Shown here one piece after another: positions 44,062 to 56,626 of a stretch of 64,000 bases of DNA. The translations under genes and the position numbers were made by a program. Positions within the stretch are counted from its first letter, which is position 1. Every line of letters begins with the position of its first letter. The stretch lies in assembly GCF_026914185.1 (NCBI RefSeq), contig NC_070558.1:8999501-9063500 (forward strand). Direction: 5' to 3'. The DNA comes from Puccinia triticina (lineage: Eukaryota > Basidiomycota > Pucciniomycetes > Pucciniales > Pucciniaceae). The notes below the pieces were generated by a model that was not told the DNA's origin, did not search any database, and was given only the letters and a program-made list of their open reading frames with translations.

Positions 44062-44519
44062 CAATGGGCCACTGCACTACACTAACGTTATTGGACAATA
44101 ACTGTTAGTGTAGCCATTTTATTGACTCCCTGTAGGGGTTTTTATTACACAACAAAATCATGTACATACATATAGTAGGCGTTGTAGGGGGATCAACCCC
44201 CGGGGGAATTTGAAATTCTGACTTTCTACCAATATCTCGCTCTATACTCCCAAATTCATGTTATTTGTTATCTCAGATCCAAGTATACATACTAACAATA
44301 ACAGGAAATAACAGCAATAACAACAATAACAGGCCTTTTATTGCTACTAACAGGATACAATAACAGTTATTGCTGTTATCCATCACTATTACTATTTCCT
44401 GGGCAAGTTCCTGTATTGTTAGCAATACAAAAAACAAGATAACAGAAAATGTTGTTATTGTTAGCTGGTTCTGGCTAAAATACACTACACTAACAAATAA
44501 CGTTAGTGTATTGGCCCAC
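44062..44519. mobile_element. ~455-bp TIR element with ACACTAACGTTATT ends
   Basis: Left TGGGCCACTGCACTACACTA and, inverted at the right, TGGGCCAATACACTAACG; both continue into ACACTAACGTTATT. The interior is rich in TAACAATAACA-type repeats in both orientations. No coding capacity. Confidence 0.5.
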
Positions 44520-44847
44520 CCTTGTGATAAGTAAAGTTTGTAATATAGTGACAAAGAATATCTCAATGGGAAAAAGAGGAAAGAAGAGGATCCAAACAAC
44601 CTACAAAGGTAAACAGATAAAACAAACTTTTCGGGGAATTTCCCAATGACATCACAACAAGGTAACAAAAGGAATACGTCATGATTCAACAAACACGTGA
44701 AATAAACAACCATGACGACACGGAACCGCGATCTCCAATTGTTCCTAGTCTAATGATTAGTGATTCATGCTTGAAGATCAATAAGGATTACATAATCATA
44801 AAATTGAGTCGTTACAAAATGAGATCAGGCTACTACACCAAAATGTT

Positions 44848-47800
44848 CTACCCGCCCTTCGGCGCCACCCTTCTTTTTGCCTTTTTATCCCGAACTTCTG
44901 CCATCTGTTGAAAGTTCTCTACAAATTTATTAGCCGCAACTGGAATGTGATTTTGCAACACCCACGTGTCTTCACCAGGCGTAGAATTCAACCAGGAGAT
45001 CAAATAGTCAAGCTTACCCTGCGTAGAATTCAACCAGGAGATCAAATAGTCAAGCTTACCCTTCTTTACACTCCTCACATCCAACACCACCCTGATCTTG
45101 GTCCAGTCCATAACTTGATTGTCACTATAATATTTATGCTTTATTCCCAACATTGAGTTGCGCCCTGCGACCGCTACCGGGCTCACATAACGTGTCAGCA
45201 GAGAAACATTAAAAACTGGATGTAACTTTGGGTAATCAGCCGCCAAATCCAATTCAACTGCATTTGTACCTACCATTTTCTTTACCTTGAAAGGCCCAAT
45301 GTAACGGTAATCTAACTTAGAGTTCACCCTTCAAGACTGAATGAATTTTTGAAGAAGCAAAACCTCATCGCCTTCTTGATACACGGGAGATTGCCGCTTT
45401 CCTTTATTGTAATATTCCGCTTGTTTTACGCGTGCCTGTCGCAAGCTCCATTGTCATTTCCTGGGTCACCTGTAAATCTGTCAAAAATTCATCTAACCCC
45501 TTCCGACCAGTGTTTTGCGTTAAAGTATTAAAGCGCGGGTGAAAACCATAAGTAAAAAAGAAAGGGGAAACCTTTAAACTCGCCAATCAGTGTTATTAAT
45601 GGAAAACTCCGCCATTTCCAAACGCTTATCCCAATTATCCTGATAGTAGGAACAAAAATGCCTAAGACAGTCCTCAAGGACCTGATTCATACGCTCTGTC
45701 TGCCCATCTGTCTGCGGGTGATAAGCCGTAGACAAAACAGACCTAATATTCAACGATTTCATAAGCGCCCTCCAAAATTCACTCACGAAAGTACTCCCTC
45801 TATCAGAAACAATTTTATTGGGAAGGCCATGCAGGCAGAAGATGTGCTTTTGAAACAACAAGGCTAAAACGGCGGAAGAAGACGCTTCCTTGCAAGGGAT
45901 GAAATGAGTCAGTTTACTAAGCAAATCAATAACAACAAGGATAGAATCAAATCCACCCGCTAAGGGCAGTTTTACAATCATATCCATACCAATAATGCTC
46001 CAAGGTTTAGGCTCTGCCACAATGGAAACAAGCTGTCCATCGGGGGAACGTTGCCGAGCTTTCACCCGCTGACACGAATTGCAGCTATTCACATACTTGA
46101 TCACCGACGCCCTCACGCCCGGCCAAGAAAACGTGTGTGTCAACCCCGACAGAGTCCTTGCTATTCCTGGATGACCCGCCGCCGGCGTATCATGGTACAT
46201 GATCAAAATCCTTGTCCGCAAGGAAGAAGGAACTAAGACCCTGTTTAGAGACCAATAAACATTGTCAGCAAAGCAAACACCTTTTATTGTTTTATCAAGA
46301 GGTAAATAATTATCTGCAAAATATTTCAACAAGTCAGCAGTCGTATGCTGAAAAAATAAATCATGAGATGACAAAGGAGAGGTGATATCATCACCAACTA
46401 TCTCTTCACAATCCACCATTCGCCTGGAAATGAGATCAGCATTGCAGCCCAAAGGCCTACCATCGTAGTAATCGTCCCATCTGCTTGGGCCATCTGCAGG
46501 ATTACGCAAGCCTGCTATATGATAAATTAACATATTAAAATTATCTAAAAAAAAGCCCACCAGGCTTGCTTCGGAGACAGATATTTAGCAGTTTTAAAGT
46601 ATAAAAGGTTAGAATGATCGGAGAACATCATTACAGGGTTTACTGTGCCCATTAACCATGCGCGCCACTCTTCGCAAGCCAAGACTATTGCCAACAATTC
46701 CAAGTCAAAGATCTTCCAAGAACGTTCTCGATCAGACAACTTTTGCAAAAAATGACTGACCGGTAAGTAATCCCCCTTAGCATTTGGTTGACTCAAAACA
46801 GCCGCAATTGCGTATCCAGAACTATCCACATGGACAATCCTATCCTTTTCAAAATCAAAATGCAGCAACAAAGGTTCATTGACAAACAAATCCTTAAGCG
46901 CCACAAAAGCGGCCTTTGCTTCATCAGATTTTAAAAGCATAGAATCACTATATTTTTCCTGCGTCAACATAGTCAAAGGGCCTGCAACAGAAGAGAAGCG
47001 AGGAATAAACCACCTATAAAAGTTAGTAAAACCCAAAAACTTGCGAAGTCCTCGGACTGAAATTGGCAAAGGCCAATATTCAATGGTTTTCAGCTTGCTC
47101 CTATTCATCTTAAGTCCCTCATCCGTGATGTCAAACCCCAAAAAGGTCACCATAGAGCAGAAAAACTCACACTTCTTCAAAGAAGCCTTCAACAAATATT
47201 CCTGTAGTTTCATCAAGATGTTCTTTAAATCTGCCAGATGTTGTTCTCTTGTCTTGGAAAAGATCAAAATGTCATCAATATACACAAAGCAACAAACATC
47301 CAGAAACTCTTGTAAAACGTGTTGAATAATACGCTGAAATGTCGCCGGCGCATTAGCCAAGCCAAAAGGCATTACCTGGTACTCGTACAACCCCCAAGGG
47401 GTCCGGAATGCTGTCTTCCATTCGTGCCCCTCCGCCACTTGCAAAAGATTAAAGGCAGCCTTCAAATCAATCTTTGAAAGGAACTTGCTTCCCTGTAAAT
47501 TGTTCAGTAGATGGGATATCACAGGAAGCGGATAGGAATCACGAACCGTCATACTATTTAATATCCTATAATCAACACAAGGCCGATTTGCCTTACCCGC
47601 CACTTTCACATAAAAAATGGGTGCTGCCGCGGATGAGGAGGATAACCTAATGAAACCTTTTGCAAGATTATCGTCAACATAAACTCTCAACTCATCACGC
47701 TCGGCTTTACTCAGATTATACATCTTCCCGAATGGTGGCACCACTCCGTCCTTGAGATTCACCTGACAATCAAACTGACCCCGATGGGGCGGCAGGCAAG

Positions 47801-49206
47801 CTAAAGACTCAGTGACGAAAACGTCAGAAAACTCATGCGTAAGCAACTTTGATTCATTGCAAGTCATTTCACAAATTTCTTGTGCACTATCATACATTAC
47901 AATATAGCTGTTAGAGCCTCCTACAAATGAACCCGAATCTTTCAACCATGAATTACCTAGGATAATGTTTGCCGAAGCTAATCTTGTTAAGTGTAGGGTT
48001 ACATGCGAACAAAGAAAAGAGCCGCAAGCTGTGGGAATCAAAATACTCCCTTTTGCATAAGAATCAATCACACCCGACTTTGCCACAGAACCATCGAAGG
48101 ATTTACATTGAAGCCCCACCTCCATTGGGAATATATCTAAATTAACCTTTTTTGCAAAGTTTGTGTCAATGAAGGATGTAGATGCGCCGGAGTCAACCAA
48201 GACATAAGCGTCAGCTCTACATTTATTATTTATTAACAAACTCCCGTTAAAGAAAGGTCTATTGTCTGCGTGAATAGATTTATAGACGAAATGACTGTGC
48301 TTACTATCACTGGCGCTCATCTTCTCCGCCATACAGGTGTTGAAGAAAATTTCACCCGCCGTCATTTCTCCCACAGCCTCCGTTGAAATAGCATCCGCCA
48401 ACAAAGAAGGCTCGCCCCCACAACCATGAGATTGGGATGCATGCTTCTTAAAGGGCAAGCCGTCGACCTCCGCAAGAGATTGACATTTCTTCCCTTTATC
48501 GGGACGTTCAACCGGAGAATCGGAGTCGCTGCTTTCCCGTTGAGGGCGGGGTTTCGCCGCTGACGAACCTGTCAATCGCCTTGGCAGGTTTTCTGGAGCC
48601 CATTTCGATTCACTCCGTCTAGTATACCCAGCCTTCTTCCTGCGAACCGCACCGCCCCACTCCTTCCAAAAACACAACATGTCCGTCAAATCCATCTTCA
48701 TATCGGTTCCCATGGTGCAACCCCTCTTCTGATAGTGAGCCTCGTCGAAAGCTCCGCCACATCGAATGCAGATATTGCGATCCACACAAAGCTGAAGAAA
48801 TTCCGCATAAGAGAAGCCTGACTCCTTTATCGCCAAGGAGATCTCATCGACGTCCATTGCATCGGGGTTAGGCATCTTTGGAACCAAATGTTGAGCTTGC
48901 GCAGCCGGAGGATGATGTTGAGACGATTGATTGATTGAGTGGGTTTGATGTGATTTGGGATCAAGAATCTTGCTAACACCCGCCAAATTTCGCGACACCA
49001 AGACCGCAATTTCCTGTTTAACATCCAAATCGGTGACATCGTTCCAGGGTCCGCGAATAAGCGCCAGCTTCACAAGATTTGGGTCGATAGCCTTGTCGTA
49101 AGCCTTGCACTTCAAACGATCATCCAACTTCAAAGGGCAAAGAAGCGCATTAAACAGAATATTAAACTCTTCAATTGTCTTGCTTCCCTGACGAGCTGAA
49201 TAAAAC
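44848..49206 (-). pseudogene. Ty3/gypsy gag-pol, decayed
   Basis: Reverse-strand pieces in gypsy order. Gag with a CIRCGG..H...C motif comes first, then the protease VDSGAST (near 48200) and reverse transcriptase with CFVYIDDILIFS (near 47280). RNase H follows (VDSSGYAIAAVL, near 46810), then integrase with HHCC (HDTPAAGH, CNSC near 46080) and catalytic MDMIVKLP, VSDRGSTF and GQTERMNQ. A C-terminal chromodomain-like tail ends with WVLQNHIP. Defects: a frameshift in an eight-T run near 46550, frame breaks near 45588 and 45440, an in-frame TGA at 45331-45333 and a 42-bp tandem duplication. The gag start is separated by the hAT at 49207-53271. LTRs could not be paired. Confidence 0.8.
44979..45062. 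repeat. 42-bp tandem duplication in the gypsy C-terminal region
   Basis: Two identical 42-bp units (44979-45020 and 45021-45062). They repeat 14 codons (KLDYLISWLNST) without breaking frame. Confidence 0.9.
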
Positions 49207-52200
49207 CAACACTGCAACTGTTCCGATCCGTGGATCGTATCGGCAATACCATGGATTGGGTTTAATTTCGTTCCATAGTTTTGCCAAGGCAGGGTAACGG
49301 ATAGCCGGGGCGATCCAATCCATGGGATCGGATCTGTAAAACCAATACATACTCAGCTCAGATCATGGATCGTCTCGCAATACCGGTACAATCCGATCCA
49401 GGATCGCAGGGCTTTTTTTTGTGTGTATAATTCTTTACCCCATGGTTTCTTTGTGTGTAAGTTTAACTCTTTACTTTGTGTATATTGTATTTATATATTT
49501 AACTAGCTTTACTTTGTGTATATTGTAATTATTTATATATTTAACTAGCAGCTATGTGGCCCCTTAGTAAAAGTGGTGTATATTATGGGGCTTGGACTCG
49601 GCAGAAGAGACAGACTATTGTATGGGCCGGGATAGATAGAAGATGAAATAGGGAGTAACAAGAAACAAACGGGGGGAGGATAGAGAGAAACTCTAAAATT
49701 TACGGCTTCTCCTGATCGGGCACCTTTCTGGTCTTGATCATTTCTGTGTCTTCCATACATGATTCAACTAAAAGTTGAGCTTCGGCGAAATAGCCATCGG
49801 GTTTGACTCCCTGCTTGAGCCACTGATGGGAACTAACACATCTCTCAATTGTTCGCGCAGCCAAACCACCTCGGCCTCGTCCACATGTATCTGCGGCGGC
49901 AGAGAAAGTCCGTTCGACACTAGCTGATGTTGCAATGCAAGCCAAGTAGTCCCGGGCTAATGTTGATAAGATTGGAAATTCATGTTCATGTTCCTGAATC
50001 AATGAACATGTAAATATTTAGTCCAAACTTTCTCGAGTAGCTCTACATAGCATTGGGTTGTTGCTCACCTTTCACCAGTCGAGGCACTGGTCGGCATCAG
50101 ATGAGTGCAGCTTATATTTACCTCCGAGATAAACGGTCATCTCATCGTCCAATGGGCCATCGTTGGTCTCAGGGAAAAAATCCACATCCGCCAACAGGCG
50201 GTGATGCTTGCTGCCTTGCGACTTCTTTGGGATCGGAGCCAAGCATTCAATTGAATATTCCCTCGCAGCTGAATCGACTTCAGATTTCCGAGCTTCATAT
50301 TTCTCTTGTATCAGTGACTCGGCGTGGTCGTGGTGACTCGGGAACCATGCCTGAAACATGGAGAGCCGATATGCTGGGTTGAGAACTGTTGCAAGAAGGA
50401 TTACATCGCAGTCGAGGGCCTCACGGAGATAAGTTTCAGTCTTGGAGGCCATTTTGTTGAACATAGCCTGGAACTCTGGTTTGGGTGCGGACTGCTTCTT
50501 CTTCTTGATGATCTCCTTGATGTATTAGTATTCGGCGAGCATCAGGCATGCGGACGAGGTATCAGCTTCTATCTTCTTTGTGATGAAATAGAATTCCTAG
50601 TTAAAACATGAGGGACCAATCAGTTTAAGTTGTTGTTTTTCAACAAATAAGTGATAAACAAAATGCAAGGTGTTACTTACAGCAAGGATATCGTTCAATT
50701 TATTGGCAATCTCCCAATCGTGTCGGTAGATATCACAGTTGTTGAAAAAGTTCTTTCTATTCCCCCCTTCAATATCTTGTCGATCTTGCTCGTTTTCAAT
50801 TAGCTTGGTGATTACATTGCAAGCCTGATACGCGCGGTCCCTGCTCTGGAACTTGATTTTCCACCGAATACCATAGCCGGCGATGAGACTGGGCCCCTCG
50901 TAATCAAGTTTCTTGGCCCAAGTGTCAAACTCGGATCGTTTGGCTGCTGAAGAAGTAATTCGCTGGATTACAAATTCAATCTGTGAGAAGGGTCAGTACG
51001 ATATGCATACACCTGTGTTTGGGGAAATAAACATACCTTTTTTAACGCACTAGATAACCGAAATCCATCCTCATCATCAGATATTGTCTTTGCAGGTTGA
51101 GCTACATCCTCGTCGTCTGACTGGGAGTTATTTTCACTGTCAATTTCTTTGGGTTCACACAGTCCCAAATCCAAGACGGCTCCTGAGTCGTCTATAATGT
51201 TGGACTCTCCAACAATTGCGTCGAGTCCCGGAGCAAATCCAAGTGTGCTGTGTTTCTGTTTGGTCAGCCCAGACGGGCTCAAATCAAGCGCCTTGAGGCC
51301 GGCATTCAAGATCAGCGCGATCTTGTGGCAAAAGCAACGGATGTGGTTTGATGAGAGATTGATGTTGGTTCCGGTGTTCTTGAGGATCAGCCTATTGACC
51401 TTGGCGGCCATTGTTCCATTGTTGGATCCTGAATCAGTCGTCTGAGCTATGATGTAAAGGTTAAAAAAGGTTAACTAAATGTTTGGATTCTGATAATTGA
51501 ATGTGAGATCGATCAACTTATCTTTTCGTGAAGGGAAGCCTTTGTTATGATGTAGGCAAATGGAACTGCTAAGAATTTACCCCGATGGGTCCATGCAATA
51601 TACTTCAGACCAAGGTGGGATACACAGTAGACCCAGTCTTTGGATATGTAGCCAGCCGATATACCCATGAAAGCGTGGTGATTCCCCTTCGTGGTCCAGA
51701 TGTCATGGATTAGGGTTATCTTGGAATCAAGTCCCTGAGATAGACCGCCAAATAATTGATAAGCTGATTTGGGATATCAAAGGATAAGGGGAGAGAACGG
51801 ATTTTCTTACCTTCAGTTGAGAGAGAACCTTCTCTTGTAGGTTTAGATAAAGTCGATGTGCCTCTGTCGCGGCCCAAGTGCGAGTATAAAGCTGGACCCC
51901 ACGTCAAACGTAATGAAAAGCAGCCAAGAGGAGAGAATCTTCCAACCGAGTCCATGGCAACGACGAACGGATGAGCCACATGACAAGCATCATGTTGAGG
52001 AGCTTGTTGTCGAATTCACCGTGCTTGACAAATTTGGCGACCATTCCGACTTGCTTTGCCTTTTGTTTAGCCTCGATGTCTCTCAACGTGAGAGGGAGCT
52101 TAGCCCCCGCCTTGATTGCGTCCAATCGTCCGGGGCAGGGTGCTCGTTTCAGGTTGCCATCTCGGTGCTTGATTAAGTTCCCCCTGGTTTCTTCGGACCA

Positions 52201-53271
52201 CTTGTATATGTTTGGGCACCAACGACATTGATAGTGTAGAGGCGGCCCGGTAGTCTGTTCAGATATGTAAAATGTTTCAATATCAAACATGTCATTGTCA
52301 TCATACTATAGCAAACTGAAGGAATGCAACGTACTTCTCCTTTGCCACGTGTGGGTGCTTCATAGTACTCCTCAACATTGTCGAAATTGTCCTGTTTTTT
52401 CCCGCGAGTTTTTTTGTTCTTTATCTTCAAGTTTTCCTCATCGGAGGCCTGCGTAAGGTCCATGACAGCTTTGGAGTGTTCTTCGGATTTGATTTCAGTA
52501 CTAGTAGTCTTTCTTTTCTTTTTTTTTGCTACAGGGCGAGTGATGGAGGAGCTGGAAGGTGGAGGTGGCCGTTTACAATTTTGACTGGCAGTGGATGTAG
52601 ATGTATCTGCGACCTTATCCGAAAATTTACGACCTTGCCTTGCAGTGGCAGTGGATTCATCAGGGACCTTTTCTGGCGGGCTTGCGTCGTCTTCAGACAA
52701 CTCGCTGGCTGGAATCAAAGAGGGCTGATCCTTGCGGACTAAAGATCATCGAGTATCCTTGTCAGGTCGGACGTAGTTGGCATGTCTCACTGGGGTGGTC
52801 ACACGGCTTGATTGGCAGGGTGGGGGACGTGAGGGAGTCGCCGGAATGCGGGGGGAAGATAGAGGCCGGGCAATCTGGCAAAGATGAGCTGGGGGAGTGG
52901 AGCAAGGCAGCCTCAATCCCTTAGCCAGCCGAGGAAATGAGGCTGTCCCCTGGGCAAGACTGGAGGCAGGTGCATTTGCATATTTTTATGCATATTGTGG
53001 GTTGGGGCCCCTCTATACCCAGTCAATCCAAGCCCTAACCCAATACACATTAGAGTATCGAAACACACCCTGGTATTTACATGGATTGGATTGGCAGTTC
53101 CGATCCACATATACCCCGGCTGGTGTATCGGACCGATTGCACCGATACACCCGACATCAATAATGTGGATCATGTTGGCCAGTCCAGTCAATACAAATCC
53201 AGTTTATCGGCCCGGATTTTGGGCCGATACCAACCGATACCGTTCCACGGATCGGAACAGTTGCAGTGTTG
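49207..53271 (-). mobile_element. 4.1-kb hAT element inserted in the gypsy gag
   Basis: Ends CAACACTGCAACTGTTCCGA and its exact inverse over about 27 bp. ATAAAAC is duplicated at 49200-49206 and 53272-53278 (7 bp exact; an 8-bp duplication with one change is also possible). Subterminal sequence is rich in GATCCG and CGATAC-type repeats on both sides. Removing the element and one duplicate rejoins the gypsy gag frame (EAESEFY to SARQGSK), which confirms the insertion. Confidence 0.88.
49703..52745 (-). pseudogene. hAT transposase of the 4.1-kb element
   Basis: Reverse-strand exons: an N-terminal acidic/Lys-rich part (about 52718-52330, ending YYEAPTRGKGE with a GTACGT donor); a zinc-finger segment (YQCRWCPNIYKW...LIKHRDGN) leading into KFVKHGEFDNKLL; the HIRCFCHKIALILNAGL core block (about 51340); FDTWAKKLDYEGPSLI...RWKIK near 50900; and the C-terminal dimerisation motif ARDYLACIATSASVERTFS (about 49960). 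The last exon ends at 49703. An in-frame TAA at 50525-50527 lies between AEY and YIKE, both in the same frame, so this copy is probably inactive. The exact N-terminal exon is uncertain. Confidence 0.75.
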
Positions 53272-53278
53272 ATAAAAC

Positions 53279-53400
53279 TCAGACTCGGCTTCTTCAAGTT
53301 CATGATGATTAGCAAAAGTTTGTTCGATAGCTTCAATGAAGGAATCCACATCCTGAAGCTCAGCTATAACATAATCCATCTTTGCAGAAGCTTTGAGGGG
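53279..53400 (-). pseudogene. N-terminal part of the gypsy gag, separated by the hAT
   Basis: Reads MDYVIAELQDVDSFIEAIEQ and continues to ESEFY, where the hAT enters. An in-frame start (ATG near 53380) may be the gag start. Upstream (53400-53550) the frame stays open but looks non-coding (Trp/Pro-rich), so the element may be truncated here. Confidence 0.6.
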
Positions 53401-54229
53401 CGGCAAATGTAAGACCTCCGCATTTTTTGAGAGCAATCCGCACCACCACCACCAGGGATGTTTCCATGGCACTTGCATGCAAGTGCTTTCTGGTAACTTG
53501 ACAACACATTTTGTTTGAGCCCCGGGACATGGTGGTTGTAAGTCATGCATAACTTTGGACCTGTTTTGGTCAAACCTGTCTGAATTTCAGTTGATCTTTT
53601 GTGAAAATCAAGTGTAAGTCTTGTGCAAATCAGTTGAAAGTTCAATTGAGTCTGTGTTCCAGCTGTTTGACATCCAGCCCAAACCTACACCAACGTAAAT
53701 AAGATCCATCTGATCCGATCAAATTATAATCTGAGTTACACCTCACTAATCCCAGCACATATAGAGAAGTTGCTAGACCTGGTGATGGAATTTCAAATCT
53801 CACCCCTGTTTAGATGTTTCTTCTCAACAGCTGCTTGTTTGCAGAAAGTTTGCGATCACAAAATGTTGTTTTTTGTGTAACATACTTATGCTTTGAAATT
53901 TTATATGCTGACCCAGCAACTCACATCAAATATTCCAGGGCCAACATTTTGCATGTCTTTGCATACAACTAGTGACATTATGAGCATAAACTGTGTTCTG
54001 CCGATGCAAATGATGACCAGAGGTTTACTTTATATAAACTTTTATGGATAACCCTTCATATCTCCTCGGTAAATCCACAAACTGAGCCAAGCAGGCTACC
54101 ATATGTAACGACAAACCAAAAATTGGCACTTGATCCACATCAGAATTGATAAGGAGGTGAAACTGATATATCTCCCTGTGTTTGCCGTCACAGTATCCTC
54201 TGAAGTATTACGCAACCTCTCCTTCCAAA
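53401..54229. other. non-genic stretch upstream of the SNF2 pseudogene
   Basis: No gene or repeat is recognised and no LTR matches the gypsy 3' side. The last part may be 5' UTR or an upstream exon, because TTTGCCGTCACAG at 54181 looks like a splice acceptor. Confidence 0.35.
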
Positions 54230-56626
54230 ATGGCTGATGTTTTCTGCCTTGGTCAAATCCTTATTCCATTTTCCTCAAGATCAACAATCTATCCGCCCGA
54301 TGTTCCCCAGGTTGCTTTCCTTCAGCGGGGGAACCACCGAGTCCATCTGTTAGGTTCTGAAAGTCTTTTGTTTGGGGATCTCAGCGAGATTGAAAGCAGG
54401 TTTATTGGACAGTTGTTGGGACCCATTGGAGGCTGTTCCACTCGGATCACCGAAGAAAAGTTTTCTACTACAGACCAGTCTTTAATAAAACTTCAAGCAT
54501 TTGTGGTCGCAAAGAATGCAACACTTTCTCAACTGCGGGGATGTGTTTTTAGTCGGTCCAAGGATGTTCAAACGGTTCTTTCTTCATTTTCTAGCGCAGG
54601 AATTGAGCTGCTGTCAATTTGGAACTATGACCAAACCCTTTTCTTTAATATACCACACCTGACATCTGCCAATCATCAACTTCCAGAATCTGATGATAAC
54701 ATAAGTCTCCGCCCATACCTTGCAAAGTGTCGCACAATATTAAAAGATCACCAACTGAGTGCCCTTCGGTTTCTCAAGAAGAACGAATCTAGCGAAAACA
54801 TGATTTCAGAACTCTGGCACCACTCCGACAACGACTGGATCAGGGACAGTGTTGAAGATTGGAATGAACCGGTGGCTAGTAGTGAAGGTGGAAAACCACG
54901 AGGGTCGATACTTGCAGATGATATGGGGCTTGGAAAGACGTTGACGGCATTGATGTTCATTCTAGCGACTAGCCAATCAGCCCTCAGCTTTCAGAGGTCT
55001 TCCCTTGACAGTACACAATTGATGTCTGCTGCTACCCTTATCATATGTCCTCTGGCAACCCTATCAAACTGGGAAAACGAGATCCGAATCCATTTTCATG
55101 CAAATACAATACCCTACTGTCTCTTCCATGGGAGAAATTGAGGAGGCGTTACAAAAAAGGAGCTACTTTCTTCCATGGTTGTGCTGACAACATATAACAT
55201 GATTGGCCGAACATCGAACACCTCAACAAGTGCACCGATGATTGAATCTCTGAATATCTGCTGGTTCAGGATAGTCTTAGACAAAGCTCAGTAAGTACAA
55301 GAGGCAAACTCTCTCAAGGGAAGCAATATGAAGATGCTAATTATGTATAACATGTAGTATGATCAGGAACCAAAGTGCAACAAGGACACAGCTTATTCAA
55401 CGTCTCAATGCAAAGTTTTTCTTATGTCTATCTGGGACTCCCCTGCAGAACCGCTTGACCGACATACAAAGCCTTGTTGAACTGTTGAAGATACAACCAT
55501 GGAGTAACGAATGGATATGGAAGAATTTCCTAATACCTAACATAAATGTTGGGTCAAGCCACGCTATCAGATCTCTAAACAGGCTTATGGACGGAATATG
55601 CTTGAGGAGGACAAAGGAGGTCTTATTGAATTTGCCACCAAAGACGGAACGTGCTGTGGTCGTACATCTCAGTTCTGACTGGGAGAAAGTATCACAAGAC
55701 CTCCATCAGACTTTTGTGGAGAGTTTTGGGCGATTAAGAACCTCGGCAGATGTTTGGGATTTTGGTGAATTCTTCCGGCAACTTACAATGATTCGACAAT
55801 TTTGTAATCATCCACTTTTTGCGAGGGAAGAGGTTGAATTTAACGGGGAATGGGAATGGAATCACTCAGCAAAGGCGGTTCACCTGATCAATAAACTCAA
55901 CGTATTGGCACATCAAGGAAGTCAAGCAAGGAAACCAAAGTCTGTGGTATTCTCAAACTATGTTGGATTCTTAAGGATGTGAGCTGGACGTTTTTTTAAT
56001 CTCAAGCTAATACACCTTTGATTTCATCTACTGACAACAAACATTGTATATTTTTGGAAGAATTGAAAACGGCCTTCAAGCAAACAGCATTCAATCCACA
56101 TGGCTTACTGGGAAGATGAGCATCTCACAGCGTGATGAAAGTCTGGCTCTTTTTTGGTGTAGTTCTGAGTGCAATGTGCTTCTCGGTTCAATTGGAGCGG
56201 CTGGAGTGGGGATAGATTTAAGATGTGCAGAAAATGTTTATATCATGGTGAGTGTAAGAGAGCCAAAAGCCTTATTTATGGAGATCTGACATAGGTTTGT
56301 ATTTTTGAAGGAACCAAGCTGGAATCCGGCCATGGAGGCACAGGCGGTGGACCGTCTATACCGTCTAGGGCAGGTGAACCCAGTAAATGTATATAGGTAC
56401 TATGTACATGGCACACTAGAGATGAATATACATCAGATACAGAGAAGGAAAGGAGAACTGGAAACGTAAGTATTTCTCAAATTTGTCTGTTGCCTTGAAT
56501 CTAAGGGAAACCATGTTTCAGGACGTGCACTAACTAGCTGATCTGGTGTCTAGGCTAAGTGTTCCTTCCGGTGGTGATGAAGAGTACCAGTCTGCTCAGT
56601 TATTGATGAGTAAATTATCTAGATGA
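54230..56626 (+). pseudogene. Rad5/Rad16 (HLTF)-type SNF2 helicase, broken by one TGA
   Basis: Five exons (54230-55290, 55358-55978, 56061-56247, 56311-56465, 56554-56626) keep frame at every GT-AG junction, about 699 codons. Motifs: DDMGLGKT (Walker A, near 229), LIICPLATLSNW, LSGTPLQNRLTD (near 379), ICLRRTKEVLLNLPPKTER, a C-terminal helicase part with GAAGVGIDL, and the QAVDRLYRLGQ motif VI. There is no RING insert. Two defects: a TGA at 55139-55141 after FHGRN, and a Lys in place of Glu in the DEAH box (LDKAH, near 350), which would abolish ATP hydrolysis. Family members remodel chromatin or DNA repair intermediates. The 3' end overlaps the orphan gene on the other strand by 8 bp. Confidence 0.8.

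Noticed and set aside
44065..44100. CACTACACTA as the terminus of the CACTA element
   Set aside because: The opposite end of this 455-bp repeat does not end in TAGTG, it is on the far side of gypsy and hAT insertions, and it has no link to the Tnp2 gene at 59653.
46545..46560. Programmed frameshift between gypsy RNase H and integrase
   Set aside because: The break is a one-base loss in a run of eight Ts, and the same element has several other breaks and a stop, so decay is simpler.
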